A stretch of DNA of 64,000 nt, taken from positions 101,146 through 165,145 of the forward strand of contig JBGSHJ010000071.1 of the NCBI GenBank assembly GCA_041752315.1, given 5' to 3'. A model generated the notes under the pieces. That model worked only from the letters and a program-made list of their open reading frames with translations. It had not been told where the DNA came from and searched no databases. This DNA comes from SYFY01 sp041752315 (lineage in GTDB: Bacteria > Pseudomonadota > Gammaproteobacteria > Pseudomonadales > Azotimanducaceae). Position numbers and translations under genes: made by a program. Shown piece by piece: positions 52,655 through 61,568 of this stretch. The first letter of the stretch is position 1. Each line of letters begins with the position of its first letter.

Positions 52655-53059
52655 ATGCGCACAAACACATCGAGACCGCTGACCTTGACACAATGGGTTC
52701 GGAAGCTGCTTCCCGCACTGACGCTGACAGGGGCCACACTGACAGGTCTCTTCTGCAGTGCCGTCTACGCCGCCGGTGAAACACGCATGGAATCGGGCCA
52801 GGTTCCCGCAATTGCCGGTCGGCCCGCACCCACCGGGTCCGGTTCACCCCCACCCGTCGCAACGAGCTATACCGACCTGAATTGCGGAGGTGGGCGCAAA
52901 TTGAGGCTGACAGGGAACTGCTCGGTATCCGACAAGAACAAGTCTGGCGTCTGTCGCGGTTTCAACGGTGAAACCGATTTCAGCGTCTCATGCGCGAGCG
53001 GGTGCCCGGGCGCTTCTGCACAGGGGCAATCATCTTGCCACGACATCGTCGTTCAATGA
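52655..53059 (+). CDS. Small Cys-rich secreted protein, paralogue of the previous gene
   Basis: 134 aa from the ATG at 52655 (GGGGATCGGA upstream). A hydrophobic export signal (LLPALTLTGATLTGLFCSAVYA) precedes a Pro/Gly linker and a Cys module (DLNCGGGRKLRLTGNCSVSD, VCRGFNGETDFSVSC, ASGCPGASAQGQSSC). Shared spacing and the Gly-rich cysteine ending with the gene at 52042 indicate a tandem duplication. The longer frame to 52514 has no signal. Function unknown; a disulfide-stabilised secreted or periplasmic protein. Confidence 0.7.
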   Translation: MRTNTSRPLTLTQWVRKLLPALTLTGATLTGLFCSAVYAAGETRMESGQVPAIAGRPAPTGSGSPPPVATSYTDLNCGGGRKLRLTGNCSVSDKNKSGVCRGFNGETDFSVSCASGCPGASAQGQSSCHDIVVQ

Positions 53060-53153
53060 CGCAAGGGCATCGAACGGCTGGATTCTCGTCAGCCCCTGGA
53101 TGTGCCACCATTCCATCGCCGATCAACAGTCTCAATCGAGGACGCCAAGGGAA

Positions 53154-53921
53154 ATGACAGAAACAACAGAAAACGCCGTGCTGGTTGAACGCCGTGGCCG
53201 GATCATGGTGATTACACTGAACCGGCCGGAAGCAATGAACGCCATCAACGGCGCCTTGTCCCATGGCCTGCTCAAGGCGGTGCAGGAACTGGATGCAGAC
53301 AACTCACTGACAGCCGGTGTCATCACCGGTAGCGGCCGTGCTTTCTGCGCAGGCATGGATCTGAAGGCATTCTCCCGCGGCGAAGACGTGGGTCCGCTGG
53401 GCACTTTTGTGCGCTCCGGTTGCAACAAGCCTCTCATCGGGGCCATCAACGGATTTGCGCTGGCAGGTGGCTGCGAGATTGCGTTGACCTGCGACCTTCT
53501 GGTTGCGGCAAAAAGCGCCAAGATCGGCATTCGTGAAGTGAAGGTCGGTCTTTTCGCCGCCGCAGGTGGTGTGTTCCGTCTACCCGCCCGCGTCGGTTTT
53601 GCGAAGGCCATGGAGATGGCGCTCACCGGTGAGCCGATCACCGCCGAAGAGGCCTATGTCGCCGGCATGGTGACCGAAGTGACGGAAGACGGTGAAACTT
53701 TGAGCGCGGCCATTCGCCTCGCCGAGCGCATCGCTGTCAATGCGCCTCTGGCCGTGGCCGCCTCCAAGACCCTCGTGCGCGCCGCAGCGCAGGGCATCGA
53801 TGAAGAAGACCTGTGGAAAATGCAGGAGCCACTGCAACGCAAGGTCTTCACCTCCAACGATGCAAAAGAAGGTCCACGGGCGTTTGCCGAGAAGCGCGCA
53901 CCGAACTGGACGGGTACCTGA
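53154..53921 (+). CDS. Enoyl-CoA hydratase/isomerase (crotonase) family protein
   Basis: 255 aa from the ATG at 53154 (AAGGGAA ribosome site). Crotonase features are intact: VMVITLNRPEAMNAIN-like strand (here VITLNRPEAMNAIN), oxyanion-hole segments GRAFCAGMDLKAF and GFALAGGCEIALTCDL, and the C-terminal helix set. Between them KVGLFAAAGGVFRLP stands where many hydratases have PEVxLGLxPGxGG, so the second catalytic Glu may be absent and the reaction could be an isomerase-like or other crotonase chemistry. No other beta-oxidation genes are adjacent. Confidence 0.9.
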   Translation: MTETTENAVLVERRGRIMVITLNRPEAMNAINGALSHGLLKAVQELDADNSLTAGVITGSGRAFCAGMDLKAFSRGEDVGPLGTFVRSGCNKPLIGAINGFALAGGCEIALTCDLLVAAKSAKIGIREVKVGLFAAAGGVFRLPARVGFAKAMEMALTGEPITAEEAYVAGMVTEVTEDGETLSAAIRLAERIAVNAPLAVAASKTLVRAAAQGIDEEDLWKMQEPLQRKVFTSNDAKEGPRAFAEKRAPNWTGT

Positions 53922-53945
53922 CAAAGGGCTGAACGGCGTTGCAAC

Positions 53946-53969
53946 CTGGCCGGCCACGACGCCGGCCAG
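53946..53969. terminator. Hairpin between convergent crotonase and lectin-like genes
   Basis: CTGGCCGGC and GCCGGCCAG form a perfect 9-bp stem with a 6-nt loop, 24 bp after the crotonase stop and 60 bp before the convergent stop. It could terminate both transcripts; there is no T tract. Confidence 0.55.
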
Positions 53970-54029
53970 CGCAATCACGTTGCTGCAGTACACCCGCCGC
54001 GCAGCGATCCGGTTCGACTGCGCAAACTT

Positions 54030-54782
54030 CTAGGTTTCCTGTTTTGGCTCTTTCGTGGCTGGCTGAGACTTCTGTTTCGGAGCGACCTTGCCGGGAACTT
54101 CAATTCGCCACACAGCGCCGTCCTGGAAACTCTCGCACGCGGCCATGCGCGGCACCATCAGTTTGCCGGACTTCCCAACCGACAGGCAGGTCAGGCGGCC
54201 AAGCCCATCGCTGCCAAGTACATAACCATCGATGGCCCCACCGCTGAGAAGCCCGATCATCCACCAGGCCTGTGTGCCTATGCCCTCGTGCTCGCACGTG
54301 CGAAGGGTCAATGGGCTTTTGCTGGCGAGGGCGCGGTCCGGATCGGGCAGCAGGCACAGCGGCGCATCCTCCACACAGGTGGACACCTGGTAGATGTCGG
54401 CACCGGTCTGGGTCATCAGCCAGCGGCGGGCAGATTCCGGAGCGACGTTCCGTATCACCGGCATCGGTGTCCCGTCTGCTCCAGCGGTTACCTCGAGAAA
54501 CTGTGGTGACTTTCCATCCGGGACGCGCCGAATGCGGTAGAAACCGGTCGCAAACGAATTTCGTCCGCCGCGAAACGCCAGGCGCGGTGAGTCCTTGCCG
54601 ATACGCGGTTTGGCACAGACTTGCGCCGCATTGCCCCAGCCAGGGTTGGTATAGGTCCTCGCAGGTTCTTCTGCAGACGCAGGCGAAGATAACATCCAAC
54701 CGAACAACAGCACGACGATGAGCGGCAGAGTCAGCTGGTTGGGTTGACAAGACGTCACACGGAATCCATAAAACGCGCTCAT
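54030..54782 (-). CDS. Secreted beta-trefoil (ricin-lectin-like) candidate
   Basis: 250 aa with a signal peptide (LPLIVVLLFGWMLSSPASA). Three spaced Trp-containing segments (RRWLMTQTG, TQAWWMIGLL, AVWRIEVPG) fit the Q-x-W pattern of ricin B-type trefoils, and paired Cys residues (CVEDAPLC, TCEHEG, LTCLSV, ACESF) suit disulfides. The C-terminus is a Lys-rich tail. Binding to glycans is inferred only. The ATG overlaps the preceding small gene's stop by 4 nt (ATGA), and it is the last gene of the MACPF operon. Confidence 0.6.
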   Translation of the reverse strand: MSAFYGFRVTSCQPNQLTLPLIVVLLFGWMLSSPASAEEPARTYTNPGWGNAAQVCAKPRIGKDSPRLAFRGGRNSFATGFYRIRRVPDGKSPQFLEVTAGADGTPMPVIRNVAPESARRWLMTQTGADIYQVSTCVEDAPLCLLPDPDRALASKSPLTLRTCEHEGIGTQAWWMIGLLSGGAIDGYVLGSDGLGRLTCLSVGKSGKLMVPRMAACESFQDGAVWRIEVPGKVAPKQKSQPATKEPKQET

Positions 54783-55108
54783 TTCTGCTTCGCCGGTTTG
54801 CGAATGATCGGACGCGCATTTGGTTGTGCCGAGTTGTTATTGGCCTCCCCGGGAGCAGGACGACGGGCGTTGGCTGCCTGGTTCAGCGCCCTGACCCGTT
54901 GCAATGACTGGCGGGCGCGGTCGAATGCCTCGCGCGCCGTCTGGCTGGCAACCTTCGGGACTGGCGCCTCGGCGAGATCCATCGCCGGACCGAGACGTCG
55001 TGTATCAGCCATGGCACCTCCGCCCAGCAGGAAAAAGACACCTCCCCACAACAATCCCCATCGCGCTGTCATCCTTCGATCAGTACCTGCGTGTTCTGTC
55101 TGGTACAT
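54779..55108 (-). CDS. Small secreted Arg/Ala-rich protein in MACPF operon
   Basis: 109 aa from the ATG at 55108, preceded by GGAGT; the upstream start at 55168 would abut the MACPF stop but lacks a ribosome site. An export signal follows (WGLLWGGVFFLLGGGAMA), then a helix-prone basic segment (AREAFDRARQSLQRVRAL) and a disordered Asn/Pro/Lys tail. No family recognised. Tight coupling (60 bp after the MACPF gene, 4-nt overlap with the lectin-like gene) suggests a role as accessory or chaperone of that system (inference). Confidence 0.65.
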   Translation of the reverse strand: MYQTEHAGTDRRMTARWGLLWGGVFFLLGGGAMADTRRLGPAMDLAEAPVPKVASQTAREAFDRARQSLQRVRALNQAANARRPAPGEANNNSAQPNARPIIRKPAKQK

Positions 55109-55168
55109 GTCCAGCACTCCTTTTGATTGAAGGGCCTTTGCCATTTCCCATGCGCATGTTTGGTTCAC

Positions 55169-58100
55169 CTACTTCCAGGGGGCCTTGCCGGTGCCCTTGA
55201 GCAGGGAATCCTGTTCCGTAACGCCGGAATCGTGACAGAGCACATCCGTCGACGTCCGGTAGCCAGGCTGGGTTTCCCACTTGCCTTCCATGCACTGGAA
55301 GTTCGCATTTTCCCAACACACCCGGTTGCACTCGATCAGCCAACCGTCTTCCCAGAAGTCATCGGCATGACAACCCGCCTTGAAGTTCGCCATGTCAAAA
55401 TGAGCCTTCGCGGGCAACTCGAACTGCACCCATGCACCACCGCCGTTGTCGTTGTCGGAATCCGAACTGAACTCCAGGCGGTAGCTTTCACGATCAATGT
55501 CACAACCCTTCGGGGTCGCTGGAGGGACCTGCCGTGCGATTGCCCTCGGCACAAACTTGCTGTCCAGCGAGACCGGCTCGGCAACCCGGACGACATAATC
55601 CACCATCGCCTCGCGCACCAGGGGCCGCAGTCGGTCAAACACGGCGGGGTCCATGAAAAACGGCGGCGCCAACAATTCGCTCAAGGGGCGAAGATCGAGA
55701 TAGATCGGCGCCATCGTCTCGTCGGAGACGCTCCAGTTGCCTGCTGCAGCACCACCCTGCCCACCGCTGGTTGTCCAGCTGTCCTTCTGGTTCTGGAGGG
55801 TCTGGTTGAAAGAATTCTCGAATCCCGTGTCCACCGCCAGGGTTGCGGTCAGCGATGCGTTTGGCCCTGCCGAAGGCCCGACGCGGCCTTCGACAGCGCC
55901 ACCCACGCCGATGTCATAACTCTCGATGGTACCCCAGGTATGGGCGTCCAGTTCCACCATTTCAATGATGCGGCCACCGAGCACGATCCCGTGTGGATAG
56001 TGGGTGCCAAACTGTTCCACCAGTTCCCTGGCCGCTTCGATATCCGGGTTGTTGGCGACCGCCTGCTGCACCGCCAGCACAAACGGTTCGGCCAGGCGTG
56101 CATTGGCCTTGTCGAGGACCAATGCCGCACGACGATTGATCGCCTGGCCCAGCGTGAAGGCGCTGTTACCAGACTCCAACACCTTGGATTTACCGCTGAA
56201 TGATGCATTGGCTGAAAAGCTGCCCGCAGCAACCATGCCTTCGACACCACCACCCACACTGATCATGCCCCCCAGTGACTCCTGGAGTTCCGACTCCGTC
56301 TTGACTTCGGTATGTTCCTTGCGACCATTACCGGACTGCAGGTCAATGAATTCGAAGCCTTTTGGAACGACCATGCGAGCGCTTTGGGTGTAACCGTAGG
56401 CCGGATAAGTAAACAGATCTGCTTTTTTGCCGCCCTGGGGGTCGGAGAAGTCGAAAGGATTGAGGAAGACCGGATCCCAACCGTGCAACGCGGAGCGCAG
56501 ATTGCGTATTTGATTGCCAAACAAAAACTCATTATCCACTTTCGTCTGGTTGGGGGCCGGAGGACGGTCGGGAATGTCAAATCGCTGCAGGGTCTTGCCG
56601 TTGACCTTGAGGTAGATCTTCGAGGTCAGGTCCAGCTGGTGTCCGTTGTCCGCCACATACCGGTTACGGCCATTTGGCTTGAAGGACCGAACGGCGATGG
56701 ATTCCGGCGCGTCCAGGCTCTGGAACGGCGTGAACTCCAGCCAGACCAGCTTCGGCACCGGTGCCTCGCGTGGGTCACCGGCCGGTTTTGCCAACGTGCC
56801 GCCCCCGTTGCCATTGGAACCTGCACTGGCAAGAAAACTGAAACTGCCACCCAGTCCGGTGCGCAGTGGCACGCGGTTCTTGTGTATCTCGCAGCGCTGG
56901 GACAGTGGCACATAATCGAAAGCGGCGCACCCTGACGACCCTGCACTGCGGCACTGTTCTGCACAGTCCTCCAGGGACATCGCGTTCAGCGTCTGATCCG
57001 GACGACCGCCTACTCCAGCATCTGGTGTGACCACAAAACCGGACGGTGTCGCGCCAACACCCCGCTGGGTGGCAGCGCCCGGCACTGGAGTCGCTGCCTT
57101 GGCATTGGCTGCAAACGCCAGCAACGGGTCATCCGGTGCAACCACTGCGAGTTGCACATAATGCTGAGGATGGAACGCCCACTCCGTCTCGCCATCTTCG
57201 CCTATTCCCTGCGTCTGACGATGTTTTGCCGGTTCAGTGCCACTCATCCAGATTCCTGCGGGCAGGAACAACGGTGGCAATACCTTCAGCGCCGGTTTGG
57301 AGGTCTTGCCGACGACGTTTTCGATCTGCGCCAGCAGGAACGCATCGACCCACGGTACTGTTTTCAGTTCGCTGTCGCGCAGAAAGGCAGCCTGATGCAG
57401 GGTCGACCCAGGCAGCGGTGACGCCCAGATCCGCACGGCGCCAATGACGCCATTGAACGGACGCGCACGTCCATCAAACGAACCGATCGCCAGTTGCAGG
57501 TTGGTCTTCGGCCCGCTTGCGTCCTGGGCAATGGCGTAGCCAACGGAAGCCACCCCTTTGGACACTCCATCGACAAAAACCTCCGTGGACTCTTCATGGG
57601 TAACCAGCGCGACGTGATGAGGTTGTCCATCGGTGAAGTCCGCACTGACGGTGTTCGAGGATTCGACAACCGAACCATAGTCGTCGCGTTTGCCGTTTGA
57701 CATGACGATGCCATCACCGGCTGCCGTCATCCCCACTTCGAAGACCGTGTCATAGCCGTTTGAATAAGCCACCACCGCACCATGTGCATCTTCGGTGATC
57801 CAGTTCGGATCCCAGGCGATCCAGAAATCGATGGCGCCCCTGCGCACCTCTGGCATCACATTGAGCGACGGCAATGGCTGGCGCCAGCGGTCTGCCGGCT
57901 TTTTCATGCTCCACATCAACACCGGGCCTGCGACGCTCTGGGGTGACTTGCCGGCAGTCGCTGTTGAGACATCGGTCACACCGGCAACCGCGGAGGGTTG
58001 TGCAGAACCCCGCGTCGGGGTGACCAGTGCAGCACTGGCCACCGGCGTCGGATCACGCTGGATGACCGCCACCTGGGTCGCCGACGGCGGGTCCGTCACC

Positions 58101-58783
58101 ACGAGCTGCTGTCGCGTGTCGGTGAAATCGGTGTAGGCACGCAGATGCGTAGTCAGTGGTGAACCGGCGGAAGGCATACCGGCAAAGGTTCCGACCAGCG
58201 CAACGTCACCTGAGGACAACACATGGCTCCAGAGCCGCACACTTTCGATCTCACCCTGAAACCCCTCTGCCGCACCGTCAGAGGTCCCGATGTGCAGCGG
58301 CAATCCACGGGCACCACTGTAGCCGATGCTCCGTGTTTCGAGCAGTTTGCCGTCGACGTAGAACTGCGATTGTTGTGCACGGGTGGTGATGGCGACATGG
58401 TGAGCCTCACCGTCCTGGAAATTGAACGCAGCACCTGCGGATTTTGTACCATCCCACAACACGACGGATTGGCCGTCGGCCGTGATGTAGGCAGCGTAAC
58501 GACTGGTGGTGGCATTGCCATTGGCGACCACACAGGCGTCCTCGGCGAGTGCCCCGGTCCAGTCTGCCCGCACCCAGAATTCGATCGTGCCTTCAGTTCC
58601 CAGTTCAAATGCTGCATCCGCCGGATAGCTGAGGCTGGCATTCCCATCAAACGTCATGGGCACCTGCTCCGCGCGGGCAACACAGACCGCCAGCAACAAC
58701 ACCGAGAGCAATAACCCTGAAAACAAGCGTGCAAACGCATACCGCCTGATCATCTGTGCGACACCAATACCGCGCAACGTCAT
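55169..58783 (-). CDS. Secreted LamG-LamG-PAN-MACPF pore-forming protein
   Basis: 1204 aa. Signal peptide (FSGLLLSVLLLAVCVARA) then two LamG/concanavalin-like domains (about 30-215 and 310-490; paired motifs TIEFWVRADW and GAIDFWIAWDP, FYVDGKLLETRSIGYSGARG and VFVDGVSKGVASVGYA). A PAN/apple-like module follows near 600 (MSLEDCAEQCRSAGSSGCAAFDY). A MACPF domain lies about 850-1060, with the signature FGTHYPHGIVLGG near 920. A Cys-rich C-terminus closes the chain (CWENANFQCMEGKWE). MACPF proteins insert into membranes as oligomeric pores; LamG and PAN would bind target-surface glycans or proteins. The ATG has GAGGAGAA upstream. Likely secreted against eukaryotic or bacterial targets (inference). 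Confidence 0.88.
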   Translation of the reverse strand: MTLRGIGVAQMIRRYAFARLFSGLLLSVLLLAVCVARAEQVPMTFDGNASLSYPADAAFELGTEGTIEFWVRADWTGALAEDACVVANGNATTSRYAAYITADGQSVVLWDGTKSAGAAFNFQDGEAHHVAITTRAQQSQFYVDGKLLETRSIGYSGARGLPLHIGTSDGAAEGFQGEIESVRLWSHVLSSGDVALVGTFAGMPSAGSPLTTHLRAYTDFTDTRQQLVVTDPPSATQVAVIQRDPTPVASAALVTPTRGSAQPSAVAGVTDVSTATAGKSPQSVAGPVLMWSMKKPADRWRQPLPSLNVMPEVRRGAIDFWIAWDPNWITEDAHGAVVAYSNGYDTVFEVGMTAAGDGIVMSNGKRDDYGSVVESSNTVSADFTDGQPHHVALVTHEESTEVFVDGVSKGVASVGYAIAQDASGPKTNLQLAIGSFDGRARPFNGVIGAVRIWASPLPGSTLHQAAFLRDSELKTVPWVDAFLLAQIENVVGKTSKPALKVLPPLFLPAGIWMSGTEPAKHRQTQGIGEDGETEWAFHPQHYVQLAVVAPDDPLLAFAANAKAATPVPGAATQRGVGATPSGFVVTPDAGVGGRPDQTLNAMSLEDCAEQCRSAGSSGCAAFDYVPLSQRCEIHKNRVPLRTGLGGSFSFLASAGSNGNGGGTLAKPAGDPREAPVPKLVWLEFTPFQSLDAPESIAVRSFKPNGRNRYVADNGHQLDLTSKIYLKVNGKTLQRFDIPDRPPAPNQTKVDNEFLFGNQIRNLRSALHGWDPVFLNPFDFSDPQGGKKADLFTYPAYGYTQSARMVVPKGFEFIDLQSGNGRKEHTEVKTESELQESLGGMISVGGGVEGMVAAGSFSANASFSGKSKVLESGNSAFTLGQAINRRAALVLDKANARLAEPFVLAVQQAVANNPDIEAARELVEQFGTHYPHGIVLGGRIIEMVELDAHTWGTIESYDIGVGGAVEGRVGPSAGPNASLTATLAVDTGFENSFNQTLQNQKDSWTTSGGQGGAAAGNWSVSDETMAPIYLDLRPLSELLAPPFFMDPAVFDRLRPLVREAMVDYVVRVAEPVSLDSKFVPRAIARQVPPATPKGCDIDRESYRLEFSSDSDNDNGGGAWVQFELPAKAHFDMANFKAGCHADDFWEDGWLIECNRVCWENANFQCMEGKWETQPGYRTSTDVLCHDSGVTEQDSLLKGTGKAPWK

Positions 58784-58847
58784 TTCTCCTCAATCAGTTC
58801 GATGCATGTGCTGCACCGAAGTATGGTTGCACATGTGTGTTCAGGGT

Positions 58848-60695
58848 TCATTGAGCGCCCGCATCCTGCAGGATCTTCCGGATCTGCGGATCTTGTGTGG
58901 TGGACAGCGGCGAATTGCCGAGATGGTTCGGCGCATTGACATCAGCACCACCGGTCACCAGTGCCTGCACAACACCGGCCGCTTCCGGGTCCTGTCGCAG
59001 GACCGCCAGATGCAATGCCCGCAAGCCGATCTGATTGGCCGCTTCAACATTGGCGCCTCCAGTCAACAGAGCACTGACGGTGGCTGCATCAGCACGGTTG
59101 GCCGCAATCAGGATCATCGGCCATCCTGCCGGTTGCTCGGAGTCGGCGCTGATCCCGGCCACCAGTAGTGATTCAACCGTCGCCGACTTCGAGGAGCCGA
59201 CCGCCTTGAGCAGGTGACTGACCTGCGGAGTTGCACCACCGGCAACGACATCGGCAACCACCTGTGCAGAACCAAACCGTATGGCCGCATCCAGGCACTT
59301 GTCTGGATCAGCACCAGCCGCCAGCAACGCCGGCAACAGCGTGTACTGTTTTGCAACCAGCGTCGCGCTGAGGCCTTCATCAACGTCGGACCAGGATGGA
59401 GGCAGATAACTCGCCACCGTTTCCGCGATTTCCGCATCATTCAATACATCTTTGAAGAACTCCAGGCTGACGATCTCGGGATTGGCTGTGAGCAGTTCTT
59501 CGAGGACATTCACCTTGCGCAGGACAACCGCATTGTGGGCAACGATATCAGCGGGTACCCCGACCGATGTGAACGCACGCAGACTCGGCAGATCACTGTC
59601 TTCGATGGCACGTTTCAGCGCAGCGTCCACATATTCGCCGATGAGTATCATCTTGCGCAGGCTATCCGTGTCACCGCGTGTTGCAGCCAGTGCCATCGGG
59701 TTGCGTCCTTGCGCGTCATTGATACCAACCAAGGTCCGGTCATGGGCAACCAGCGCAGCCACGATCGCCGGTCGATTGTGCAGCACCGCGACATGCAGTG
59801 GTGTGTTGCCTGCCTTGTCACGCGCCGATGGATTTATGCCCGGCGTCGTCAGCAATTGGGTCACCGCGGCCAGATCACCATTGCGGGCAACCAGATGCAG
59901 CGGCGTTTCACCTTCGTTATTTTGCCGGGTCGTGCCGATCCGGTTCTGCGCGCCGGCAAGCCCCGGTGTCGTCGGATCACGTGTGTATTCAACACGCACA
60001 CTGCCAACCGTCAACAGCAGCCGGCCGGGATCCAGCGGTTGCAGCTTGAACCCGAGCGGATGCGAAAACGACTGACCGGCACCCGGGGTGAACACATCCG
60101 GGTTCGACCACTCCATCTGTTTACTGCGTACAGAGCGATGCACAATGAGCTCGCGGCCGCGCGCGTAGATGTCGAACACCGCACCATACTGAGTGTCTGC
60201 TGCTGCGCTCCAGCGACCTGCCAGGTCCTGGGCTACCGAAGGTGAGGTCATGTGCGACAGTTTGCGCAGCTTCAACTGCTGCCGGAACCCCGCGGTCCTG
60301 AGCGAGGGGTCAGGGAACACCAGCCAGTTCACGTCTATCCCTGCGCTTGCTCGATCCACCAGCCGTACCGAATACGAATGATACTCGTCGAGGTCCTTCA
60401 CATACGCGGGAGGTACATCGCTGGATCTGTAGACAAATCGTCCGCTCAGGAAACGGCTGGCTTCGAATTCCAGCCACTGGCTATCGTTGGGTTGCCTCGG
60501 CAACTTCATGCCAGCAGACGTTTCCGGAGTCAGCAGGAGGTCACCACCGGCATCGGTGACAATACGGACCACGGCATCCGGAAAGTCGATGAAACTGTAC
60601 CGTCCATCCAGTGTGCCAGCCCACGCCATCTGTAAAGCCGGATGATTGATCAGAACCAGCACGGCAAAGGTCATGCTCAAGGTGATTCGACGCAA
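58848..60695 (-). CDS. Exported ankyrin-repeat protein
   Basis: 615 aa from a TTG at 60695 with GGGGGA upstream, which yields a signal peptide beginning MRRITLSMTFAVLVLINHPA; an ATG at 60674 is the alternative. The N-terminal 210 residues form an unassigned beta-rich domain. Ankyrin repeats start near 275 (GETPLHLVARNGDLAAVTQLL, then AGNTPLHVAVLHNRPAIVAAL and GRNPMALAATRGDTDSLRK) and resume at the C-terminus (GLRALHLAVLRQDPEAAGVV, GADVNAPNHLGNSPL), with degenerate repeats between. Export of an ankyrin protein suggests a periplasmic or secreted binding scaffold. It is 64 bp upstream of the MACPF gene. Confidence 0.85.
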   Translation of the reverse strand: MRRITLSMTFAVLVLINHPALQMAWAGTLDGRYSFIDFPDAVVRIVTDAGGDLLLTPETSAGMKLPRQPNDSQWLEFEASRFLSGRFVYRSSDVPPAYVKDLDEYHSYSVRLVDRASAGIDVNWLVFPDPSLRTAGFRQQLKLRKLSHMTSPSVAQDLAGRWSAAADTQYGAVFDIYARGRELIVHRSVRSKQMEWSNPDVFTPGAGQSFSHPLGFKLQPLDPGRLLLTVGSVRVEYTRDPTTPGLAGAQNRIGTTRQNNEGETPLHLVARNGDLAAVTQLLTTPGINPSARDKAGNTPLHVAVLHNRPAIVAALVAHDRTLVGINDAQGRNPMALAATRGDTDSLRKMILIGEYVDAALKRAIEDSDLPSLRAFTSVGVPADIVAHNAVVLRKVNVLEELLTANPEIVSLEFFKDVLNDAEIAETVASYLPPSWSDVDEGLSATLVAKQYTLLPALLAAGADPDKCLDAAIRFGSAQVVADVVAGGATPQVSHLLKAVGSSKSATVESLLVAGISADSEQPAGWPMILIAANRADAATVSALLTGGANVEAANQIGLRALHLAVLRQDPEAAGVVQALVTGGADVNAPNHLGNSPLSTTQDPQIRKILQDAGAQ

Positions 60696-60820
60696 ACAAG
60701 TTCCCCCGGTTGTACGCTGGAATCGAGGCTGTCGATTCCAGCTGCCAAACTCCATCCCGACTATTGGCAAATACCCGTCCTGACGGTGACAGGACCCTCG
60801 ACCTTTGGTCAGAACATCGA

Positions 60821-61321
60821 TCAAGGGCCTTCGGTGGCTGCCTCATCGATGAGTTCGGTGCAGCTTTCGATCACCTCGCCGGTCTCACCATCTGGCAGCA
60901 ACGTGAACAGTGTGGCTTCATCGCCTTTGCCCCACCATACCCAGTCACCACCGACAAAACGCGCGCCACTGGCGGACATTGCCGGTGACATGACTACTCT
61001 GGTATCGCCGTACTGCAGCAGGATGACATCTTCTGCCTCATCATAACGAGCAAATATCCGGGCGCCACTTGCACAGGTGTATTCGATAGCCTCGGCGAGC
61101 GGGTCATCTCCTGACGTTATCTCTGCCGGCGCGGCTGTGGATAACTCAGCCGCAGGTGCGGGGTCAGCTTCGATCCCGTCCACCGCGCCAGCCGGTGAGG
61201 CCTCGTCTGCCGGTGCAACGCCGGGCCTCGGCGCCTTCGGTGCATCCTCTGACGGGCTGCACGCCGTCATCATTACCAGGATCAACGACGTTGCGAGCGC
61301 CCGCCATGTCCAGATCACCAT
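60821..61321 (-). CDS. MliC-like (C-type lysozyme inhibitor) lipoprotein
   Basis: 166 aa from the ATG at 61321. Lipobox MTAC follows the hydrophobic segment (ALATSLILVMMTAC); then comes a Pro/Ala-rich linker and a C-terminal MliC-type domain of about 75 residues (YTCASGARIFARYDEAEDVI, shown by YTCASGARIFARYD; SASGARFVGGDWVWWGKGDEATLF; the final Cys in ESCTEL pairs with YTC). MliC/PliC proteins block C-type lysozymes by inserting a loop into the active site, a classic defence against animal hosts. A degenerate 14-bp tandem repeat covers the start codon region. Confidence 0.78.
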   Translation of the reverse strand: MVIWTWRALATSLILVMMTACSPSEDAPKAPRPGVAPADEASPAGAVDGIEADPAPAAELSTAAPAEITSGDDPLAEAIEYTCASGARIFARYDEAEDVILLQYGDTRVVMSPAMSASGARFVGGDWVWWGKGDEATLFTLLPDGETGEVIESCTELIDEAATEGP

Positions 61322-61362
61322 TTCCAGATCACTGTTTCCCAATCACTGTTTCCCAATCACCA
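61311..61362. repeat. Degenerate 14-bp tandem repeat over a start codon
   Basis: Units CAGATCACCATTTC, CAGATCACTGTTTC, CCAATCACTGTTTC and a partial CCAATCACCA run head to tail. The unit length is not a multiple of three. On the minus strand the repeat includes the ATG at 61321 and an upstream TTG start of the MliC-like lipoprotein. Confidence 0.7.
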
Positions 61363-61568
61363 AGCAAGAATCGTTCCGCGGGACAACACTGATGCACATC
61401 CCGGCCACGCTTTACATGCCTGCCAAGCCTACCGGTTCGCGGGTGGTTACGGAAATAGGCCGCCTGCATGAGGAGCTGCTTTTCCGCCTTCTGCGACTTC
61501 GGTAGATGATTGTGTGGCCCACTGGATTGCGCCATGCTGAAAGATCAAAACTGGTGAGACCTGAAGGG

